DNA of 64,000 nt, from assembly GCA_949317995.1 (NCBI GenBank), contig OX439048.1:67833375-67897374 (forward strand). The letters run 5' to 3'. Every line of letters starts with the position of its first letter. Position 1 is the stretch's first letter. A program made the translations under genes and the position numbers. Under the pieces are notes generated by a model. That model ran no database searches, was not told the origin of the DNA, and worked only from the letters and a program-made list of their open reading frames with translations. Positions 9,305 to 18,022 of the stretch are shown here, piece by piece. The stretch is from Acholoe squamosa (lineage: Eukaryota > Annelida > Polychaeta > Phyllodocida > Polynoidae).

Positions 9305-10643
9305 TGATTGGCATGATCAAGTTGTCATATGAGAAATATCATAAGACTAGTGGTATATAGTGTAATTATCTCAAGGCTCTTATAAATAGTGTTCTTTCCA
9401 GTTGTCACTGGTTTATTCAGCTTTAGGCAACATGTAAGAAATATCAATCATACAGTAGTTAGTATGTAGGTAATTTGTACATACAGTAAACATACAGTAA
9501 TTTATAAAGTACAATGTTCTGTTCCACTCCACCTGTGAGGTATTAATAATACAGTGTCCAGCATATTTCTAGGTGGGTTCCCACACCTAGCTCCTGACCT
9601 GCTGCTTAGAGGAATAATGTAATAATGAGTAACTTTACCCTCTGGTGGAAGTCTTGAAGGAGATAGCCTCTGGCCACTAATGGTAGGAAACCAATGCCTG
9701 TCTAGCATAGTTTCACCATAGTGCAGTGGTATAGCAGGTAGCAGGAGATGACTGGAGATGTTACCTCTAGAGCGGTTCTTGGTGATGTGTCTTCCTGGAG
9801 GTGCAGACAGGCTATTTGTAGCAAATCTTGGAAAAGCACCTCCAGACTGACTGGAGCCAGCAGCATCTGCCTAACTCTACAATTGTTTGAGGGGACTCTT
9901 TCAAGTGTCACAGGGGGACAAAGGACCCCCATGGACGCCGCTATGCCCCCCATTGTCTTGGTCGGTTCTGCATCTTTAGACCCTCATATCTCGGTCGTTT
10001 ATGCGTTTATAACCGCCATTTTGGGCATGCGCGGAGTTGAATATGCCAAGTTTATAATGCCCACTGGATAGGCGCGTAATTTGCGCCGGTTTGTCTGTAG
10101 TGCACTCGGAGCTCCTTTCAGTCTCCATAGCATAACTTCCTTAATAATGAGAGTTCCGCCTTGATCTTGGGCTCATTTTGACCGTCTAATTATGGGCTTT
10201 CCATAAATGCTTTGATATTTGACCTAGCTTGCTCAGGAGCGACGCTAGAGCGACCGGAAGGTTATGGCGTCGTGCTTATGTAACCCATTGTTCAGTCCTT
10301 AGAGTGCTCAGACACTCATGACGGCGTCAGCGGTGCTCAGGCACCCGTGACGGCCGGTTGCATTCACTTACAAGTTATTAATTTGTGCATTGAACCATGA
10401 GGTCGCACACTGAGACCCTTATTCTTATTATATTGTGCAGTGAACCATTAGGTCGGAGCCTTTGATGTCAGAGAGAGTGTTTGTAACTGACCTGGCTGGT
10501 GTGCAGTGGGGCATGAACGCTCTTATACAAAGTTTGAGCGCTCTTATAGCTCTTAGAACCAACCTATGTATTAATCTCATAGATATTCTTTGATTAATAC
10601 GAAATATGTCAGAATTTATGGAATAATAAAATGGTATATCATA
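9305..10643 (-). repeat. Element 2 3' LTR, main part
   Basis: Aligns end to end with 23557-24895 (both 1339 bp). On the sense (minus) strand a TATA-like TATAAGAG lies near 10545-10550 and AATAAA at 9416-9411. On the plus strand, CTTATAAATA near 9379-9388 could serve as an antisense TATA box facing the plus-strand ORF at 12569. Confidence 0.9.
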
Positions 10644-10647
10644 GAAT

Positions 10648-10660
10648 ACTCCCTCTCCCC
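10648..10660 (-). promoter_or_regulatory. Element 2 polypurine tract (candidate)
   Basis: On the minus strand GGGGAGAGGGAGT lies a few bases before the 3' LTR. Confidence 0.55.
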
Positions 10661-10999
10661 GAGAGAATGCGAAACTCCGTCATTTCGCCGAGGGAATGTA
10701 CGATTTATACAATTTTTACCTTATTTTGGAGTTATATACTGTTTTGTAAGAGGATTTGAAGTAATGGGGAGTGCTTCAAATGCAATTTTTGTGGTAGAGC
10801 TTTGTCAGTATAAACAATTTTCTCCTGGGTATAAGTACATTTCCGAGTTTCTATATCTTACTATACCTGAGCTTATTTGCTCATGTGACATCAATTTTGG
10901 GTACAATTTCCCATTTTTATGTACAACATTCAATTTGGCAAATAGTGTGCAATTTTGGCATTCAATGTTCAATTTAGCGTGCAAATTGAACATAAATGA

Positions 11000-11335
11000 C
11001 AATTTTAGTGTGCAAATTTACAATTTAGCGTGTAATTGCGTTCAATTGACAATTTCAGTATGCAAATATATAATTTTGCGTACATTTGGCAATTTAAGTG
11101 TGCAAATATATAATTTTCGCGTATATTTGGCAATTTTAGTGTGCAAAATATATAATTTCGCGTACATTTGGCAATTTTAGTGTGCAAATATATAATTTCG
11201 CGTGTATTTGGCAATTTTTGGTGTACAAATATATAATTTTTGCGTACATTTCACAGTTTTAATATGCCAATATATAATTTTGCGTTCAATTGATAGTTTC
11301 TGTATGTACATATATAATTTTGCGTACAGCTTGGA
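11000..11335. repeat. AT-rich tandem repeat (about 40 bp) in the element 2 3' region
   Basis: Repeats of GTGTGCAAATATATAATTTT followed by GCGTACATTTGGCAATTTTA, with increasing divergence toward both edges. It lies between env and the 3' LTR of the minus-strand element. Confidence 0.8.
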
Positions 11336-11399
11336 TACACATAGAAATGTTGATTTTCTAAAAATCTGACTTCAGTGTATGAATTGGGTACAGACATAC

Positions 11400-11785
11400 A
11401 GTATAATGTGCAACATATAATTCAAATGTAAATTGGATACAACTTACAATCTAGTGTGCAAACATACAATTTTTGTGTGCAAATTGGGTACAAGCGTACA
11501 ATCTGGTGTGCAAACATACAATTTTAGCGTGCAAATTGGGTACAAGCGTACAATCTGGTGTGCAAACATACAATTTTAGCGTGCAAATTGGGTACAAGCG
11601 TACAATCTGGTGTGCAAACATACAATTTTAGGGTGCAAATTGGGTACGAGCGTACAATCTGGTGTGCAAACATACAATTTTAGTGTGCAAAATTGGGTAC
11701 AAGCGTACAATCTGGTGTGCAAATCTACAATTTTAGTGTGCAAATTGGGTACAAACGTACAATCTAGTTTACACTATACAATTTT
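11400..11785. repeat. Tandem repeat (51 bp) in the element 2 3' region
   Basis: About seven units built on GTGCAAATTGGGTACAAGCG, then TACAATCTGGTGTGCAAACA. Wording such as GTGCAAAT and TACAATTTTAG is shared with the neighbouring 40-bp array, so the two probably share an origin. A 61-codon ORF here is a by-product of the repeat. Confidence 0.85.
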
Positions 11786-12568
11786 TGGGATTTGAGACAA
11801 ATTTTTCCGAGGGCCGGAAAAACAAAGTACTTCATGTACAATAGGCTTGTTTGTCTCTGAGTTACTCATTGATCTTGCTATATGGGTGTATTAATTGGCA
11901 ATTTCGGCAGTGGGCCGCTGCTTAATTGACTTTTCCCTAGCCTTCTTGAGTATGTGTCCCTGGAAGAGATTATTTGGTGAGTATCTTAAGTAAACATGTT
12001 TTATGTCAACCATTTTCTCAACAATTTTTTTTTTTTTTTTTTTCATTCATTTTTCCAACAATTTTCTTGGATACCTAAAGTGTGTTACTTTAAGTAAACC
12101 TTGGCATAGTATACAAGTGCTAGTGGGTACAAAAACTGTCTTAGTTATCTACCTGCATTCATGTATATTAATGTTAGATTTGTACAATTTTACAATTTGT
12201 AGTTTGCAATTTCGCAATTTTGCGCGTATATGCGCGCATTAATCATCGATTTTGTGAGAATACCATAGATTTTCATATTATACATCAACAAGTGGCTGTG
12301 TATATAATTTTTTTTTCTAATACTTTGATAATTTCATTGACAGTGGAGGTGTGTCAGGAGTGAGATGTGAGTCTCCTCCCTGGTGTGCTCATGCAGTGGT
12401 GGCACTTGAGGTGTTAGGTGCCAGATTTTGGCATGTGTCTGTGGCAGTGCCTAGCTTGGTGTCAGTGGACAGTTCAGGGTGGGGGGGGGGTGTGTGTGTG
12501 TCCATTTAAGGAGTGTGTGGCTGGTATTGGAGCATCAGTTCCTCTCTGGAAGTCACTGCTGTAGTACC

Positions 12569-13048
12569 ATGGCCCACCTACAAGCTCTCTTTGCTCTGCC
12601 TGTCCCCCAGGTGATGGAGGTGGGGAGTCCAGTTAGGGCCCTGGTTGAGTCTAACCAGACCATCCATTATGGGTACATAGTGAGTAATTTCAAGGAGATC
12701 ATTGAGCATGGTGATGTGATGGTCTGTAATTACTCCTGCCACTATTTCTTAGGCTCAGCCTTGCGTCGGGGGGCCACTGTGGCCCTTCTGACTAGGGCCT
12801 TGGGTAATATGGGCTTCTGGCCCATGGACTATAACCTAGGGCCGCGGGAGCGAGTGCTATGGGATTATCTGTTGGCGGCATCCCTCCTCGATCTTGCGGC
12901 ATCCGGGAATCCATCCACGGCTGCCGAGTATGGGCTGGGGATGCTGGAGGCCCGGCTCGCTGAGTGGGAGCAGGATCACGGCCATATGTATGGCTCGGAC
13001 TCGGACTCTGACTCTCCCATTGATGTTGAACCCGAGGATCTGTGGTAG
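12569..13048 (+). CDS. Antisense accessory ORF in element 2 (159 aa), unknown function
   Basis: This ORF lies on the strand opposite to gag-pol-env, tail to tail with env (134 bp between the stops). The chosen ATG has an excellent context (ACCATGG). The frame is open 90 nt further upstream, but without an ATG in good context. The protein has a mixed globular-looking N-terminal part with hydrophobic and Leu-rich helices (for example LLAASLLDLAASG) and a very acidic Asp/Ser/Glu tail ending PEDLW. No signal peptide, membrane segment or known domain was recognised. It could be expressed from an antisense promoter in the 3' LTR. It might instead be a captured host exon or a chance ORF. Confidence 0.5.
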   Translation: MAHLQALFALPVPQVMEVGSPVRALVESNQTIHYGYIVSNFKEIIEHGDVMVCNYSCHYFLGSALRRGATVALLTRALGNMGFWPMDYNLGPRERVLWDYLLAASLLDLAASGNPSTAAEYGLGMLEARLAEWEQDHGHMYGSDSDSDSPIDVEPEDLW

Positions 13049-13181
13049 GATCCCGGCTGACTGAAACCTAGGGTGTAAAAACCCGCCATCCCAAAGGCCC
13101 TTTTCAGGGCCGGCAAATTGTCCGAAAAGTTCTGAATACTGTCTCTGATGTGTTGTCTCCTGGTGGTGGACTGGGGGCAGC

Positions 13182-15392
13182 CTAGGCTGTGGGCAGTCTG
13201 TGGTATATTTTAAAATATATTGTGGGATTTGTGCGCTTGACCACATTTTTCTTGCCACAGTGTGTCTGTGCAAATTTCTTAAGGTACTTCATTATTCTGT
13301 AGGCTGAGTAGATGGTCAGGGTGAATAATATAGCAATTATCAGGGTGTGGGTTTCCTGAATTGTGAGGAAAGGGGTGTGGGTTTCCTCTGTAGGGGTTAA
13401 TTTGGTAGGATTCTTATCTGGGAGCAATTTGTGTAGGGGCAGCTCGGTGACTAGTCTGAATGCTTTGGCTGTAGGCAGGTAGGCTACAGTCCCTCCTAGT
13501 CCGTATAATTTGAGTAGTATGTATACTATAAAAATGTGAGCTGATATCCCTAGGATGAGTGCTAAGCTTTGGAAGATTGGATGCTCTGTAACTCGACGTA
13601 GGTATGATTCCTCGTAGCGCGTTTCCATTTCCTTATTAAGGTTGGAGGCATCTTTTAATACTGTTTTGGCAAAGGGCTCTAAATTTAGTTGAGTAATATC
13701 ATCCATGATTGGATTTTCCTGTAGTTTTTCTAAGGTTCTAGAAAGGTTCACTACTGGGAAATTTGGAAGATTCTCTCTTTCATCTGGTTTGGTTTCAGAA
13801 ATTTTGTTAAGTGCTGCCATGAATGGTAAATTAATTGTCTTGAGAATGTAATGAAATGATAAGGTTGAGTTACAGGGCAACCTTGTGTTTGGAAGAGAAA
13901 ATTCTCCTACACTGATTGTGCACCCACAGGGTACACCTATGATTGAGTAGGACTGGGCCTTCCGAGTTTCAGACGTTTTACCATGGCAGTTGATAAAGTA
14001 ATGGGGTTCATTAGTAGTGACCAGATACTCATCTTCAGAAATGGAAATAGCATGGGTGGTAGGTGCTTGCAGTGGTGAAACTGTAAACTTGCAATGTTCC
14101 TTAATCTGTCGAGCCTGGTTAGTAAAAATGGCTACAGGGCATGTAGGCCTGTGTTTATAGATTCTACCATTTACATCTCTGCATACCTTTACTGTAGTAC
14201 CTTCACATGCCTGCATATCTGCTGAGTCCAATTCGCGAAATAATGATTCGTCGTAAGATACTGCTAGAAACTCAGTTGTGGTTTGTAATTTTGTGACTCC
14301 TCTGGTGGGGGTCTCCTGTGTGTCTATAGGCATGGGTGATGTAATCATTTGGTACAGTTTGAAGGTTGAGGTGGTAGATTGAATTATAATGTCCAGATGA
14401 ATATATATATGGTGAGCTGAGTAAGTGTATGAGGTCAGCTTCTGTGAATAATAGAAATCTAAGTCATTAATTGTGACTTGTGCTCCAGGGTGTGTAATCC
14501 TAAGTTTGTTATTAATGTCAATTAGGTATCTAGCAAGGTCTGAGGGTGGTACTATATCAGGGGTTAGGATCCCTGATGATAGCATCCTCAGGGCTGCATT
14601 TGTCCTTTGCAGTGATTGAACTGTATTCATTCTTGCTGCTATGATAATTAGTGCATCATTTAATACTTGCATTTTCTCCCTTTGAGTTTTCTCGTGCCTT
14701 GAATATGAGTCAAGTGACCTGGACATGTTAGAGGCCCACCGGTTGACGGTGTCACCTATGGTGTTGATTGTGCTGTCTAGTACCTTCTTATCTTGGATGT
14801 ATGCTTTAACAAACTTATCTTGTCTGTCTGTGATCTTTTCAATGAGATTAGCTGCTTCCTGATCTTGTTTAGCAAATTTCCTTAGTATTTCATCTATGTT
14901 CTTGAGCTGTCCCATTACTTGGTTTACATCTTCTACTGTGGCTAGACCTAGCACACCGCGAAACAGGGGTGCTAGAAAACCCAGTATGGCCTCTCTTTTG
15001 GCCTTGTCCAATGTGTTTATGGGGTTGGATAAGAACAATTTGATGGAGGCTAGTGTTTCATTTATCTCCTTGTCTGCAATTTCCAGCAAGGTGTCTAGCT
15101 CCTTAGCTTGTTGGATATTTTGGCCAGAGGTATGATCTTGTAGAGTAGGAGTGGTCAAATGGAGTATTCTATCCCTTATGGATCCTTGGGTAACGGGTGC
15201 CCGAGGTATCTTGTAGGGGATAGCTAACAATAGTGTTGTGGTTGTATGTCCATTGACCAATGGTTGAGGGCTAGGTTTGAATACTACTCCTATGTTTTGT
15301 CTCACCACAGGTGTATAACCTGCAGTAAGTGGTTCAATAGTATATAATAACAGCATAGTTAGCAGTATGGGTGAAACTCTCAGTGTCCCCAT
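13182..15392 (-). CDS. env: Element 2 envelope-like membrane glycoprotein (736 aa)
   Basis: The third gene position and the architecture identify it; the sequence was not matched to a named Env family. The ATG at 15392 has context ACCATGG and opens a signal peptide (hydrophobic to about residue 24, ending near LTA). The frame extends six codons further 5' but without an ATG. A long ectodomain follows with coiled-coil-like heptads in the first third, paired cysteines around residues 390-520 and several N-x-S/T sites. A transmembrane segment lies near residues 602-626 and a second hydrophobic stretch near 683-705, followed by a basic tail. The frame is intact. It would presumably be made from a spliced subgenomic RNA. 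Confidence 0.75.
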   Translation of the reverse strand: MGTLRVSPILLTMLLLYTIEPLTAGYTPVVRQNIGVVFKPSPQPLVNGHTTTTLLLAIPYKIPRAPVTQGSIRDRILHLTTPTLQDHTSGQNIQQAKELDTLLEIADKEINETLASIKLFLSNPINTLDKAKREAILGFLAPLFRGVLGLATVEDVNQVMGQLKNIDEILRKFAKQDQEAANLIEKITDRQDKFVKAYIQDKKVLDSTINTIGDTVNRWASNMSRSLDSYSRHEKTQREKMQVLNDALIIIAARMNTVQSLQRTNAALRMLSSGILTPDIVPPSDLARYLIDINNKLRITHPGAQVTINDLDFYYSQKLTSYTYSAHHIYIHLDIIIQSTTSTFKLYQMITSPMPIDTQETPTRGVTKLQTTTEFLAVSYDESLFRELDSADMQACEGTTVKVCRDVNGRIYKHRPTCPVAIFTNQARQIKEHCKFTVSPLQAPTTHAISISEDEYLVTTNEPHYFINCHGKTSETRKAQSYSIIGVPCGCTISVGEFSLPNTRLPCNSTLSFHYILKTINLPFMAALNKISETKPDERENLPNFPVVNLSRTLEKLQENPIMDDITQLNLEPFAKTVLKDASNLNKEMETRYEESYLRRVTEHPIFQSLALILGISAHIFIVYILLKLYGLGGTVAYLPTAKAFRLVTELPLHKLLPDKNPTKLTPTEETHTPFLTIQETHTLIIAILFTLTIYSAYRIMKYLKKFAQTHCGKKNVVKRTNPTIYFKIYHRLPTA

Positions 15393-16219
15393 GGTGCTTG
15401 TGTAAAGCAAGTTTGCTGTTTAAAGTCTTGTCAAATTTGTAGTGATTTGGTGCTGGTAAAGTCTAAGTGTATGGTGTAACACTTTAAATGAAGTGGTTCA
15501 AACTGTACCTTTGCAAGATTGAGCTGTCTTGGCAATATGTCCGGTGAGTCTATAGAGATTGACCAGTAAATGGTAAGGTCAGGTTGAAGGTGAAGTAGGT
15601 GTGTTCTTTATCCTAGTGCAGTCTCTCCTCATGGAGAAGTGGGCTGGCTAATTCCCAAGTGGGGTCCTGTAGACTTGTGTTCCAGACTGCAGCTGGATGA
15701 AGACTGATGGTGGGCTATGGTCCACAGTGCTTCTTATGTAGCCTACCCTACCCACATCCATTGTGGGCCTGGTATTGTTTCTCTGGAGTCAAGGCCTTGA
15801 TCTCCAGTGTCTGCAACTGTGGGGGTCTATTGTGTACTCTGTGTACTGGTAATTAGCTCCTCCTGTCATCCAGGACAGCCATTCATGACCGTCTAGACAG
15901 TTGTCTGAGTGTAGCTTATAAGGTCAATTGATCTCTATAGACTGCTGTGTTGGCATAGCGCGCTCTTTCATGTGGGGATTAGGCTTTAGACACTCCATTG
16001 TGTTACCCTTACTCTTCTTAGACTTCATGTCTGCTTTACTTGGGGGGTCCCAGTCTTTGACCCTTTTCAGAGGCAATAACCTACTGATATATTTACAAAT
16101 TTGATTGGCTTTATATACATAGTAATTCATTATCAGTCACACATGTCTTATGTGTGGATGAAGAGAATTTGTAATATATTTTGAAAATCTTATGTTCTTT
16201 TGGTATCTCAATTTTGTTT

Positions 16220-18022
16220 CTAATTTCTTGAAACTGCACCACACCTAGATGTCTTTCTTAGTATGTGGTGTGCAGGCCTAGGCTTGATAGGGCCTATGCC
16301 TGTGGTTTCTCTTGTAAGGGTGATATCATTTTTGTTCCTTACAATTTTGCTGTAGTATTTGGCCTCATGTGGAATAAGCCTGTGTGCAAATTCATTATTT
16401 CTGACAGCCACAACCTTTTTCAGTCTGTCTATGTGCACTGGTCTGGCCACCAATAGATTGGTGTCCAAGTTTTTGAGTTTGGCACTTGTCAAACTAGGTC
16501 TATCTACTACAACATATGGTCCCATAAAAAGGGGTTGAAGTTTCTTACACTCTGTATTGGTCAGGATTCTTGGTATGTTTAGGTACACCATGTCGGTGAC
16601 CTTGATTTCCTGTGGTGTAAGTTTCTTATCATATCTATCCTTTCTTTCCTTTTGTAGCTTGGCGACCCTTTCTATAGCTTTCCTCCTAGAGGTATCTTGA
16701 TTTGTTATCATGTTAGCTACATGGTCTGCTACTGTGGATATGTCTTCCTGTATTCCCAGCCCTAAGTCCATTGGGGTGGCTGGGTTTCTTCCATGGAGTA
16801 GGAAGAAAGGGGTGAATCCTGTGGTTTGGGATTCGGTGTTGTTTAATGCAAAGGTTATGGGTTCAATAAATGAATCCCAATTGTTTTGGTGCTTTGAGCA
16901 GAATGCTCTGAGTGCTGTGCCTATGCTAGCATTGAATCTCTCTACAAGCCCATTTGATTGTGGCCTGTATGGTGAGGAGAATTTATGTTTGATCTTGAGG
17001 TGTTTAGTTAACTTTGTGAACTTTGCACCTGTATAACATGTCCCGTTGTCTGTTTGAAGAGTGGCTGGTGTTCCATGATGACAAATTATATTCTTGTAGA
17101 ACTCTGCTGCTGTTGTCTCAGCTTTTAAGTCAGTAGTAGCCCAAGCTGTTGCATATCTGGTAGCATAATCTATGCAGACTTGTATATGTTTGTTTCCCCT
17201 GGCAGTTGTGGGAAGTGGTCCCACCGCGTCTAGGTTTAGGAACTTCATTGGTGAAGTCATGTACTCTCTCACTGTCATTGGTGTTTTGTGTGAGTGTACT
17301 TGCCTTTTTGCTGTGAGGCATGTGTGGCAGGTGGAAACATATTTTGTTGTGTCTGCTAGCATAGACTTCCAATATACCCTAGGTCGGAGTGCTGACAGCA
17401 TCCTACTTGAACCAAGATGGCCGCCAGTAGGTGAGTCATGGAAATACTGTAGTGTACTTGTTACCCATTGCTGTGGTATAACAATTTGAAGTGGTACAGT
17501 ATTGGTTTTTCTCCAATTTATGGGGCATATATGGACTAATGTACCATTTACCAAGGTGTATGTCTGGCCTTGGTTGATGATTCTATTTCCTTGTGCTTTT
17601 AGTGCAGGCAAGGTCCCATCCTCAAGATATTGTATGAGGGGCAATAGGTCCTTGTCTTTCCTTTGTTCCAAGCCAAGGTTTGTACCTGAGATGGATGTGT
17701 CGGGAATCTGATCCAGTAGTTGATTTATATCTAGCACATGTTGTTTTATTCTGTCTCTTTCTTTTTCTTTTTCATCGACTATTGGCCTATCTTGTGCCTT
17801 TTGTTGGGGTGTGTCACTCTTGTTTTGGTGTGTAGGCTCCTTTGGAGGGCCTATTCTCGCCTTGATGGGAGTGGCAACCTTTTTCTTTAAAGGCACAATT
17901 TGCTTTTTGTCATTCTTCTTTGTCTCAGAGTTCTTTGACTTAGTAGATGCAGTGTCTTTTGTGACATTTTTCCTGGCAGGTGGGGTTTTGGTAGTTTTTG
18001 TTTCCTGTGACCTTTTTCTCAT
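16220..18022 (-). CDS. int: Element 2 integrase ORF (600 aa)
   Basis: Encodes integrase as a separate ORF. Its ATG directly follows an in-frame TAA, and its first 83 nt overlap the end of the RT ORF in the +1 frame, so translation needs +1 frameshifting, reinitiation or a spliced RNA. Residues 1-90 are Lys/Thr/Pro-rich. An HHCC zinc-binding domain covers about 194-236 (two His, then CHTC). The catalytic core has Asp265, Asp325 (QTDNG) and Glu361 (VERFN), an exact DD35E spacing. The C-terminal part continues with a GPY-like segment (LFMGPYVVVDRP). All key residues are present, so it may be active. Confidence 0.92.
   Translation of the reverse strand: MRKRSQETKTTKTPPARKNVTKDTASTKSKNSETKKNDKKQIVPLKKKVATPIKARIGPPKEPTHQNKSDTPQQKAQDRPIVDEKEKERDRIKQHVLDINQLLDQIPDTSISGTNLGLEQRKDKDLLPLIQYLEDGTLPALKAQGNRIINQGQTYTLVNGTLVHICPINWRKTNTVPLQIVIPQQWVTSTLQYFHDSPTGGHLGSSRMLSALRPRVYWKSMLADTTKYVSTCHTCLTAKRQVHSHKTPMTVREYMTSPMKFLNLDAVGPLPTTARGNKHIQVCIDYATRYATAWATTDLKAETTAAEFYKNIICHHGTPATLQTDNGTCYTGAKFTKLTKHLKIKHKFSSPYRPQSNGLVERFNASIGTALRAFCSKHQNNWDSFIEPITFALNNTESQTTGFTPFFLLHGRNPATPMDLGLGIQEDISTVADHVANMITNQDTSRRKAIERVAKLQKERKDRYDKKLTPQEIKVTDMVYLNIPRILTNTECKKLQPLFMGPYVVVDRPSLTSAKLKNLDTNLLVARPVHIDRLKKVVAVRNNEFAHRLIPHEAKYYSKIVRNKNDITLTRETTGIGPIKPRPAHHILRKTSRCGAVSRN

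Noticed and set aside
12857..13273. 138-codon minus-strand ORF opposite the antisense ORF
   Set aside because: It overlaps the env 3' end and the plus-strand ORF, and its Arg-Val repeats are the complement of the Asp-Ser tail.
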